A stretch of DNA of 15,757 nt. Source: Bdellovibrionales bacterium. Lineage in GTDB: Bacteria > Bdellovibrionota > JAFGOL01. Where the stretch lies: positions 1-15,757 of the forward strand of contig JAKLHL010000014.1 of assembly GCA_022710165.1 (NCBI GenBank), in the 5' to 3' direction. This document shows positions 7,401 through 12,633 of this stretch, piece after piece. The notes below the pieces were generated by a model. That model did no database searches. It was not told the DNA's origin and was given only the letters and a program-made list of their open reading frames with translations. Each line of letters starts with the position of its first letter. Within the stretch, counting starts at the first letter, position 1. A program made the translations under genes and the position numbers.

Positions 7401-8314
7401 ATTGACGAGATGACTGACTGGACCAAAGCATTTACGTAGACCCTGTTGTATAAGTCATCCATTGCTTTTTTTGAATTCTCGAACTCAAGCAAGTTATCCA
7501 AGTCGCTGTTTATCTGGCTCTTGAATATATCATCCATCTCTGTTTCAGAATTATAGACGCCGTCAGGGAGTGTTTCTTCGAACAGTGTCCTTCTTGCTTT
7601 ATTCTTGTGCTTGCTTGTTAGATAGTTGGAAGAATATGGTACATAGTCCTTTATGAATGTAAGTTCGTCGGCCTTAAGGCAGGTGAAAGGGAATTCTTCG
7701 AATTTGCAGTAGACCTTTTTGTTGTACATCCTTAGGTCTATCCAAGGATTTTGACCGTACTTTGCGCAATGGATGTCGTCTATTTTTACATAAATATTAC
7801 CTTCACTGACCAGCTCTCCTTTTTTTGGAATATATAAGAAATGTTTCTGTTGGCTGCTTTGCTCAAGCGACATCATTTGAATGGACTTGTCGTTGATCAT
7901 CTCGTTGTAATCAAGATAGCATTTCCTTGGAGGTGCTATCTGGATACCACCTGTAACAACGAAGTTATCTTTTGGGAACTCGATCGTACCATTTCTGTCC
8001 AAGCTGAAGAATTTTACAGAGGAAAACAGTGTTTTTGTGCTTCCTGCATATTCAGGTGTAAAAACGCTTCCCCTAGCGTCTAATATATTCGATGGGACGG
8101 CAGTCTTTATGAAAACGCCACCGGTCGCCTCTTGCGGTATCAATATCCATTCGTAACCTTCTGGGAGTGATTCTTTTTCTGCATCAGCCATGAGGTCATA
8201 GAATTCATCGTTAGGTCCGCCTAGCACAACGTTCTGTTGAGAATAAAGGGCCCCTGCCGTCAAGACAGAGATTAGAAGTACAGCGAACTTTGGACAAATC
8301 AACTTCATGAACAT
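4484..8314 (-). CDS. Very large unrecognised secreted protein with central hydrophobic region
   Basis: I cannot assign this 1276-residue protein to a family. Residues 1-25 look like a signal peptide (basic MFMKLICPKF, then a hydrophobic core, then ALYSQQ). Residues 30-250 appear beta-rich with several Cys (132, 183, 203, 212). Residues 255-595 are largely helical and charged, with coiled-coil-like stretches near 505-550. Residues 599-650 are strongly hydrophobic and Gly/Ala-rich, enough for two membrane-spanning or membrane-inserting helices. Residues 884-935 are a Lys/Thr/Pro/Glu linker. The C-terminal 340 residues contain two related openings (DDAKYWSG at 951-958 and DNPKYWKSG at 1112-1120) and a final region with HGI (1142-1144), YFISADEGNPVTWAND (1175-1190) and KDGDLIVMS (1213-1221). 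The start is uncertain between ATG at 8314 and 8308; neither has a good Shine-Dalgarno sequence. It overlaps the downstream secreted gene by four bases. Confidence 0.8.
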   Translation of the reverse strand: MFMKLICPKFAVLLISVLTAGALYSQQNVVLGGPNDEFYDLMADAEKESLPEGYEWILIPQEATGGVFIKTAVPSNILDARGSVFTPEYAGSTKTLFSSVKFFSLDRNGTIEFPKDNFVVTGGIQIAPPRKCYLDYNEMINDKSIQMMSLEQSSQQKHFLYIPKKGELVSEGNIYVKIDDIHCAKYGQNPWIDLRMYNKKVYCKFEEFPFTCLKADELTFIKDYVPYSSNYLTSKHKNKARRTLFEETLPDGVYNSETEMDDIFKSQINSDLDNLLEFENSKKAMDDLYNRVYVNALVQSVISSIAMFESFTDYDRCSNRKQKLLNYLKITSPSITDLNSEVSKVVNGAIDLYIEKIPCTQVTWFFNEAAMELNSQEFNNVITKVNHFCQAAQGRYLKAGQLYDDKTTEQRRILRRDNPRAAGVYSDNNVPTEVKEAAEKRKEISFQASLKASQYVYQQLIKTKYFNLMFSDTFASDVGRFDINECISGSSLFEMQPIPSDKTERKELLLKATMELQKHASDSVKELVDNKNSLIEAMEDKERFEKKKETLVEYLLKYTLGFKQSPSVQPPSSREYLLTTKLIEEVLIQDENDDLRNQIISIAAGVLAVAGGILALTGIGAPAGSVLAALSAVVNSWAVFTVSTAIIVTNAGINYSQAVTEAEFAQIGGITENKDAVASYEAYNKAKEDQSSAITEAVTSTAFLALPFGLQVAAKSFLPMVKEYTFITKALSDPSKAEAYATFMAELNAAGITSKTKGFDQMMKSMEKLHTTKGPIGIKNSEKLNAYISAKEELASLLKNNGVKNSTLKSRNLMDPMLDKGVLGDDIIYGIDDRWYINIDGKFYRYSSGKPDMRTAYSYNDKSNSFQAYEEMLSEAKTSAGWPVKTESKKVEAFKEYKETPPETPKEKPLTSAEGGSKTTEKGTTKEKVIKNEPVLTLQTEKNVFKTPDMDDAKYWSGQKELKYFEYKKSHDRDSFDDLMQKFSDEFGGSVTTLQSKGKTYNSAYEWLIDNDVSMVRYYVTPDQNIYISFSSRQHQDFLNWLSKVKIEAVDDAGRTVEKLGYVDYGNIEFTAGKISRVSTRIPGVKFNTELYLNDYIANMNKAIKPTVFTADNPKYWKSGYEPQTRKPHYNMSDLPYDTDFHGIHKNWGIQEMNSQKIDELIEMSAQGKVENPKYFISADEGNPVTWANDGQPHGLRTNEKWWYGYGTISFKKDGDLIVMSVKEMSENQSSFKANEFFKDRIRSIYKAEGKTPPKFKEDAPPLMDKYNTGGGAFLR

Positions 8315-8362
8315 CCATATCGGAATTTTTAAGGTAAAACTTTAGAGTTATTAATAAGGATA

Positions 8363-8381
8363 TATCAATTGAATATTGATA
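8363..8381. promoter_or_regulatory. AT-rich inverted repeat upstream of the large secreted gene (possible operator)
   Basis: TATCAAT at 8363-8369 and its exact complement ATTGATA at 8375-8381 flank a five-base spacer. It lies in the 70-base gap between the phosphatase-family gene and the 1276-residue secreted gene, about 50 bases before the latter's start. The size and symmetry suit a dimeric DNA-binding protein. A hairpin this AT-rich with no T-run would be a poor terminator. Function is inferred from position only. Confidence 0.3.
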
Positions 8382-8384
8382 ATA

Positions 8385-9011
8385 TTATGGCGCAGTGTTC
8401 CAATTCTGAATGCTTGCAGAGCCTTTGCCTATAAGGATCTGGCAGAAAGCCCCGGTCTTTACCTTGCCGTTTTGGGATACTTTTCTTTGCTCACGGTCCA
8501 GGACCAGCCAAAAATGCTTTAAGACACCATTACTTGTTACAGCGACTATATTCTTTGCATCCTTGTGTGCTGTCCTTATGTGTTCCATAAAACTTTCAAC
8601 CTTTGCTATGGTCTCTTTTTGTGAACCACCCCAGTTGCCCTTATCCTTTGGAGGCCATGATGCATGGTCTTCCCAGGCCTTTACAAGGTCCTCTCCAAAA
8701 AGTTCGATGGTCTTTTTTGTATCGAGTCCTGACCAGTTGCCATAGTCCAGCTCATTCAATCTTTCGTCTATTGTTGGGCCGGTTTTTAAACCTGTTACCT
8801 TGCATATTATTTGAGCATATTCCCTGGTCCTTTTTAATGCCCCGCAGTATACAGCGTCGGGTACTAACTTGTTGCTTATAAGATGTTCGGCTAATCTTTC
8901 TGCCTGTTCCTTGCCTTTTGAAGTTAAAGGTATGTCGTTCTTTAAACCCACCCAGTAAGGTGTTTCGTTCGGTTCAAAAGTATTTCCGTGTCTTGCGAGG
9001 ATGAGGTTCAA
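8385..9011 (-). CDS. Histidine phosphatase superfamily protein with second catalytic His replaced
   Basis: The 208-residue protein belongs to the histidine phosphatase (phosphoglycerate mutase-like) superfamily, whose members form a phosphohistidine intermediate. LARHGN supplies R7 and the nucleophile H8, ALKRTREYAQ supplies R61, and LNELDYGNWSG (85-95) contains the probable acid E87. At the position of the usual second His (SHG motif) the protein has TSNG at 159-162, so Asn161 replaces that His. The start is TTG: it overlaps the kdsB-like stop (TTGA), RHG would otherwise be lost, and GAGGGAGAG lies 5-13 bases upstream. The overlap implies translational coupling with the Kdo enzyme, suggesting a sugar-phosphate substrate or a structural or regulatory role, but no substrate can be read from the sequence. 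Confidence 0.85.
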   Translation of the reverse strand: MNLILARHGNTFEPNETPYWVGLKNDIPLTSKGKEQAERLAEHLISNKLVPDAVYCGALKRTREYAQIICKVTGLKTGPTIDERLNELDYGNWSGLDTKKTIELFGEDLVKAWEDHASWPPKDKGNWGGSQKETIAKVESFMEHIRTAHKDAKNIVAVTSNGVLKHFWLVLDREQRKVSQNGKVKTGAFCQILIGKGSASIQNWNTAP

Positions 9012-9757
9012 AACAGCTCTCCCTCTTTGTTTATGATATCTTCAACAATATTAACATCTTCCGGCCTGTCTACTGCCCAGTGGCTGCGGCCTTTATACTC
9101 GACCTCGACGACACGTATTTTCATGCCGTTCTCAAGTGCCCGTAATTGTTCAAGCTTTTCTGCCTCTTCGAGCGGGGTGGGTTTAAGGCTCACGTATTGT
9201 CTTAGGGCCTCTAATTTATATCCGTATATACCTATATGGCGATAAAGTCCCTCGCTGGAAGCATCCTTGTCCCTGTTAAAAGGTATCCTTGCCCGCGAAA
9301 AATAAAGTGCGTCTTTTTTAAGATCAAAGACGACCAAGGTGCCGCCGGCCTTTGAATCTTTTGAAAGCCTTACTGCCGGGGTCGCTATCTTTACGTCCTT
9401 ATTGTTTTTGAGTTCAGATATTACAGCCTCTATTATCCATGGAGGTGTGAGTACTGCATCGCCCTGTAGATTTATTACAAGCTCAGGTTTTATTTTAAGC
9501 TCATCAACGGCTTCCATGACCCTGAAAGACCCGTTGGGACAGGACTCGCTTGTCATTACAGCCTTGGCGCCAAAACTTTGTGCGTGATCAAAGATCCTTT
9601 TGTCATCTGTGGCTATATATACTTCGTCGACGTTATTTGCGGCTTTAGCTATGCGCCACACCCTGTTCAAGAGGCTTAAACCCTTTATGTTCGCCATGGG
9701 CTTGCCCGGGAATCTTGTGGACCCGTATCTTGCTGGTATTATTACGACGCTTTTCAT
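9008..9757 (-). CDS. kdsB: 3-deoxy-manno-octulosonate cytidylyltransferase (CMP-Kdo synthetase), variant motifs
   Basis: KdsB activates Kdo with CTP to CMP-Kdo in the cytoplasm for lipopolysaccharide inner-core synthesis. The 249-residue length matches the family. The N-terminal nucleotide-binding motif is IIPARYGSTRFPGKP (6-20). VINLQGD (94-100) carries the metal-binding D100, and DALYFSRARIPFNRD, YRHIGIYGY and PTPLEEAEKLEQLR match KdsB closely. The C-terminal HWAVDRPEDVNIVED keeps the second metal-binding Asp. Two signatures differ: the usual SG-T-(D/E)-R is NGSFR (75-79), and QGDEP is QGDAV (98-102). A related ulosonate cytidylyltransferase with altered specificity is therefore possible. 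AAAGGT lies just upstream of the ATG. The stop overlaps the start of the phosphatase-family gene. Confidence 0.85.
   Translation of the reverse strand: MKSVVIIPARYGSTRFPGKPMANIKGLSLLNRVWRIAKAANNVDEVYIATDDKRIFDHAQSFGAKAVMTSESCPNGSFRVMEAVDELKIKPELVINLQGDAVLTPPWIIEAVISELKNNKDVKIATPAVRLSKDSKAGGTLVVFDLKKDALYFSRARIPFNRDKDASSEGLYRHIGIYGYKLEALRQYVSLKPTPLEEAEKLEQLRALENGMKIRVVEVEYKGRSHWAVDRPEDVNIVEDIINKEGELF
9017..9025 (-). promoter_or_regulatory. Ribosome binding site deciding the TTG start of the phosphatase gene
   Basis: On the minus strand this reads GAGGGAGAG inside the end of the kdsB-like gene. It places GGGAG seven bases before the TTG at 9011 and supports that codon as the start. No ATG or GTG is available upstream of the essential RHG motif at a comparable distance. 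Confidence 0.6.
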
Positions 9758-9773
9758 ATAGAGACCTTTCTAA

Positions 9774-9779
9774 ATTATA
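9774..9779 (-). promoter_or_regulatory. Candidate -10 box for kdsB (minus strand)
   Basis: The minus strand reads a perfect TATAAT here, 16 bases before the kdsB start codon. The matching -35 position (9797-9802) is TTTTTT, a poor match, so the promoter may be weak or depend on an activator. The box directly abuts the TTGACA of the opposite-strand candidate promoter. Confidence 0.4.
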
Positions 9780-9808
9780 TTGACACTTAAGTCATTAAAA
9801 AATACCTT
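9780..9808 (+). promoter_or_regulatory. Candidate sigma70-type promoter for the DUF177-rpmF-fab operon
   Basis: A perfect -35 TTGACA occupies 9780-9785. Seventeen bases later TACCTT (9803-9808) keeps the T, A and T positions that matter most in a -10 box. It lies in the 58-base divergent region between kdsB and the DUF177 gene. The predicted start of transcription, near 9815, almost coincides with the ATG at 9816, which would give a leaderless transcript. Confidence 0.45.
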
Positions 9809-9815
9809 AAAGCTC

Positions 9816-10352
9816 ATGTTTTTTACAGTATCAAATCTTAAGCCGGGACAAAAGCTGGAGGCCAATGGAAGTCTTGAGAACCAGGAGTGGCTAAGGCATT
9901 CCTTTTCCACACTGGACATAAAGATACGCGCCTTTGACTTTGATGTAACGATAGAAAAGAAGGGTGAATTCGTTGAGGTGGAAGGTCACTTTAAAGGCAG
10001 GGCCGATGTGCCTTGCGTAAGATGTCTTGAAGACTTTAATATACCTTTTGATCATAAGTTCAGGCTTTTCCTTTACAGTGAAGACGGCACCTATGCCGGC
10101 GATGGAGGAGAACACGAACTTAACGATACTGATATGGAATTTGGCTTTTTCCATGGCGACAGGGTCGACCTTGGAGAGATATTCAGGGAGCAGGTAATAC
10201 TTGTTATGCCCGACTATCCATTGTGCAAGCCCAACTGCAGCGGTATTTGCAGTTGCGAAAAGCATGAAAATCCAGATAAATCATGTACTTGTGCTGAAAA
10301 CGGCAGGAAAAACCCTTTTAGCGAACTTAAAAACTTGAAGTTAAAGAAATAG
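9816..10352 (+). CDS. DUF177 / YceD family protein (large-subunit rRNA accumulation protein D)
   Basis: The 178-residue protein belongs to the DUF177 (YceD) family, linked in E. coli and plants to 23S rRNA accumulation and typically encoded just before rpmF, as here. Seen directly: the N-terminal VSNLKPGQKLEANGSLE strand region, the central PCVRCLEDFNIP motif, and a C-terminal Cys cluster CKPNCSGICSCEKHENPDKS followed by CTC, close to the family's usual Cys-rich ending and possibly metal-binding. I chose the ATG at 9816. An in-frame TTG at 9780 would lengthen the protein by 12 residues, but it lacks a ribosome site and coincides with a perfect -35 box. No Shine-Dalgarno sequence precedes the ATG either, consistent with a leaderless message. 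Confidence 0.85.
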   Translation: MFFTVSNLKPGQKLEANGSLENQEWLRHSFSTLDIKIRAFDFDVTIEKKGEFVEVEGHFKGRADVPCVRCLEDFNIPFDHKFRLFLYSEDGTYAGDGGEHELNDTDMEFGFFHGDRVDLGEIFREQVILVMPDYPLCKPNCSGICSCEKHENPDKSCTCAENGRKNPFSELKNLKLKK

Positions 10353-10357
10353 CGTTG

Positions 10358-10379
10358 TATTAGCAAATGATATTAGCAA
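10358..10379. repeat. Short direct repeat between DUF177 gene and rpmF
   Basis: TATTAGCAA occurs at 10358-10366 and again at 10371-10379, a 13-base period, in the 48-base gap before rpmF. It may be chance or a protein-binding or mRNA feature; no symmetry suggests a hairpin. Confidence 0.4.
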
Positions 10380-10400
10380 TTAACATGGAGGATACAGAAC

Positions 10401-10586
10401 GTGCCAGTACCAAAGAAAAAAACGTCCAAATCTAAAAGGGATATGAGAAGGTCTCACCACGCCCTTACAAAAACAAGGAGTATAATCTGTTCTCAATGTG
10501 GAGAAAAAAAGCTTCTTCATCAGGCCTGCCCAAGCTGCGGGACCTATAGAGGAAGAAAAGTAACCACAGAAAAAGAGGAGGATTAG
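10401..10586 (+). CDS. rpmF: 50S ribosomal protein L32
   Basis: The 61-residue protein is bL32, a structural protein of the large ribosomal subunit. It has the invariant start MPVPKKKTSKSKRDMRRSHH and a zinc-ribbon with four Cys in CSQCG and CPSCG, the zinc-binding (C+) form rather than the zinc-free form made under zinc limitation. The start codon is GTG, preceded by GGAGG at 10387-10391 with nine bases between. It follows the DUF177 gene as in many bacteria. The last codons carry the Shine-Dalgarno sequence for fabD. Confidence 0.96.
   Translation: MPVPKKKTSKSKRDMRRSHHALTKTRSIICSQCGEKKLLHQACPSCGTYRGRKVTTEKEED
10577..10581 (+). promoter_or_regulatory. Ribosome binding site deciding the TTG start of fabD
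   Basis: GGAGG lies within the last codons of rpmF, nine bases before the TTG at 10591. This favours TTG as the fabD start and implies that rpmF translation runs through the fabD ribosome site. Confidence 0.65.
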
Positions 10587-10590
10587 TCCT

Positions 10591-11508
10591 TTGAGTACAG
10601 CTTTACTTTTTCCGGGACAAGGCTCCCAGTATGTAGGCATGGGTACAAAGTGGATACAAAAGTACCCTTATGCCAAAGACTACTTTGACAGAGCCGATAA
10701 GGCCCTGGGCTTTTCTTTAAGCAAGCTTTGCTTTGAAGGCCCAGACACTGAGCTTGTTAAGACAGAGTTCACCCAGCCTGCCATCCTTACAACAAGTGTC
10801 GCGATGTTCGAGATACTTAAACGTGAGAAGAACATAAGTTTTTCTCATGTTGCAGGACACAGCCTTGGTGAATATTCTGCCTTGGTCGCTGCAGGGGCAC
10901 TTAATTTTGAGGATGCAGTAAGGACGGTAAATTTAAGAGGCCGTCTTATGCAGATAGCAGTGCCAGCCGGCAAAGGAAAAATGGCAGCCGTTGTAAGGTG
11001 CGAAGAGAGTACCCTTAATGCAGAGATAAAGAAGGTCGACCCTAATGGCACTTCTCTTTCTGCGGCTAACTACAATTCTGACGACCAGATAGTCATATCG
11101 GGTTCTGCAGAGTCTGTAGATCAACTGCTAGCATCACTAAAGGAGCTGAAGATAAAAGCGATCCCGCTTAATGTTAGCGCTCCTTTCCATTCTCCGTTGA
11201 TGACGACAATAGTTCCGGAGTTTGAACAGGCGCTCAAGAAATTGAACATCTCATCATTAAAGACACCTTACGTCGCTAACATAGACGCAAAAGTATATGC
11301 GGACAGCACTGTGATAGTGCCAAATCTTTCAAAACAGATACCTGGTTCAGTTATGTGGAAACAGACCGTTGCCACACTAAAGAACGCCGGTGTTACAAAG
11401 GCAATAGAAGTTGGCCCTGGAAAGGTCCTGGGCGGACTTTGCGCCAAGATGGCCGTAAGTTTTGAATGTATGTCCATGGATACTTTAGAAGACCTTAGCT
11501 CAATATAA
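10591..11508 (+). CDS. fabD: Malonyl-CoA:ACP transacylase
   Basis: FabD transfers malonyl groups from CoA to acyl carrier protein, supplying extender units for type II fatty acid synthesis. The 305-residue length is typical. Seen directly: LLFPGQGSQYVGMG at the N-terminus, the nucleophile S91 in GHSLGEYSALVAAGAL, R116 in NLRGRLMQ, catalytic H200 in SAPFHSPLM, and the C-terminal EVGPGKVLGGL. These fall one residue before the E. coli positions. The start is TTG, four bases after the rpmF stop. plsX and fabH, often found between rpmF and fabD, are missing at this locus. It is followed 16 bases later by fabG. Confidence 0.96.
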   Translation: MSTALLFPGQGSQYVGMGTKWIQKYPYAKDYFDRADKALGFSLSKLCFEGPDTELVKTEFTQPAILTTSVAMFEILKREKNISFSHVAGHSLGEYSALVAAGALNFEDAVRTVNLRGRLMQIAVPAGKGKMAAVVRCEESTLNAEIKKVDPNGTSLSAANYNSDDQIVISGSAESVDQLLASLKELKIKAIPLNVSAPFHSPLMTTIVPEFEQALKKLNISSLKTPYVANIDAKVYADSTVIVPNLSKQIPGSVMWKQTVATLKNAGVTKAIEVGPGKVLGGLCAKMAVSFECMSMDTLEDLSSI

Positions 11509-11524
11509 TAGGAGATCACATAAA

Positions 11525-12271
11525 ATGGACCTAGGATTAAAAGGTAAAACAGCGTTAGTTACAGGCAGCGGAAGAGGCATAGGTAACTCTATCGCTCACG
11601 CGCTTGCAAAAGAGGGCGTTAATATAATAATAACCGATGTCAGCGACGCTAATTCTGAACAAGTCATAAATGATATAAAGAAGCACGGGGTTAACTGTGC
11701 TTTCTTCAAGATGAACGTTGCAGACTCAAGCTCGGTCACCGAATGCATAAAGAACATCCAGGAAAAAGAGATGACGGTTGATATACTGGTTAACAACGCC
11801 GGTGTAACAAGGGACAATCTTTTGATAAGACTTAAAGAAGAGGATTGGGACCTTGTGCTTAACGTCAATCTTAAAGGCGCTTTCAACTGCACGAAGGCGA
11901 TAGCCCCTATAATGATGAAGAGCCGCTGGGGAAGGATAATAAATATAACTTCAATAGTCGGTGTTATGGGTAACAAGGGCCAGGCAAACTACTCTGCTTC
12001 AAAGGCAGGGATGATAGGCCTTACAAAATCTTGCGCACATGAACTTTCCTCAAGGAACATAACCGTTAACGCTATAGCTCCTGGTTTCATAGTTTCAGAT
12101 ATGACCAACGCTCTTAGCGAGGACGTTCAAAAGGACTTTATGTCAAAGATACCATTGGGCCGTTTTGGCACAGTGGACGAGATAGCAAATACCGTTACAT
12201 TCCTAGCTTCAGACAGGGCTGCATACATAACAGGCCAGGTCATAGGGATAAACGGCGGTATGTATATGTAA
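11525..12271 (+). CDS. fabG: 3-oxoacyl-ACP reductase
   Basis: FabG is the NADPH-dependent short-chain dehydrogenase that reduces 3-oxoacyl-ACP in each elongation cycle. The 248-residue protein shows the Rossmann motif TGSGRGIG (13-20), NNAG (90-93), catalytic S143, Y156 and K160 in ITSIVGVMGNKGQANYSASK, and the C-terminal GQVIGINGGMYM that closes the active site. GGAG at 11511-11514 precedes the ATG by ten bases. Its position between fabD and acpP identifies it as the fatty acid enzyme rather than one of the many other short-chain dehydrogenases. Confidence 0.96.
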   Translation: MDLGLKGKTALVTGSGRGIGNSIAHALAKEGVNIIITDVSDANSEQVINDIKKHGVNCAFFKMNVADSSSVTECIKNIQEKEMTVDILVNNAGVTRDNLLIRLKEEDWDLVLNVNLKGAFNCTKAIAPIMMKSRWGRIINITSIVGVMGNKGQANYSASKAGMIGLTKSCAHELSSRNITVNAIAPGFIVSDMTNALSEDVQKDFMSKIPLGRFGTVDEIANTVTFLASDRAAYITGQVIGINGGMYM

Positions 12272-12302
12272 GGAATTATTTATATTATTTAAGGAGGGAA
12301 AA

Positions 12303-12539
12303 ATGGCAACTTTAGAAGACAGACTGAAAGGTATTATCGTTGATCAACTTGGTGTTGAGGCAGAAAAGGTGACCGCCAATGCGTCATTCATAAATGACCT
12401 CGGCGCAGATTCTTTGGACATAGTTGAACTTGTTATGGCTATGGAAGAAGAATTCGACCTTGAGATCCCAGATGAAGATGCTGAGAAGATCAAAACAGTA
12501 GGCGATGCTCTTAGCTATCTTAACTCAAAGAAAGGTTAA
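12303..12539 (+). CDS. acpP: Acyl carrier protein
   Basis: The 78-residue acidic protein carries growing acyl chains on a 4'-phosphopantetheine arm. S37 in GADSLDIVELVMAMEEEF is the attachment site, and the four-helix ACP pattern is intact. The strong AAGGAGG at 12291-12297, five bases before the ATG, fits the very high expression of ACP. A hairpin 32 bases after the stop separates it from fabF. Confidence 0.97.
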   Translation: MATLEDRLKGIIVDQLGVEAEKVTANASFINDLGADSLDIVELVMAMEEEFDLEIPDEDAEKIKTVGDALSYLNSKKG

Positions 12540-12571
12540 TCATTGAATTTAAGTCTTTAATAGGAACTTAA

Positions 12572-12608
12572 GAGCCCAACGCTGTTATCAGTGTTGGGCT
12601 CGGTTTCT
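12572..12608 (+). terminator. Hairpin between acpP and fabF, likely partial terminator or mRNA-stability element
   Basis: GAGCCCAAC (12572-12580) pairs perfectly with GTTGGGCTC (12593-12601). The stem extends through a G-T wobble and three more pairs to a TTAT loop (12585-12588), giving 13 pairs in all. The tract after it is GGTTTCTT, only a weak T-run, so it may end some transcripts and allow others through. It could also protect the 3' end of acpP mRNA. Confidence 0.65.
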
Positions 12609-12633
12609 TAAAAAACAAAGGAGACAAAAGATC

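Noticed and set aside
9780..9815. TTG start extending the DUF177 protein by 12 residues
   Set aside because: The TTG is the first codon of a perfect TTGACA box, lacks a ribosome site, and the extra residues do not resemble the family N-terminus.
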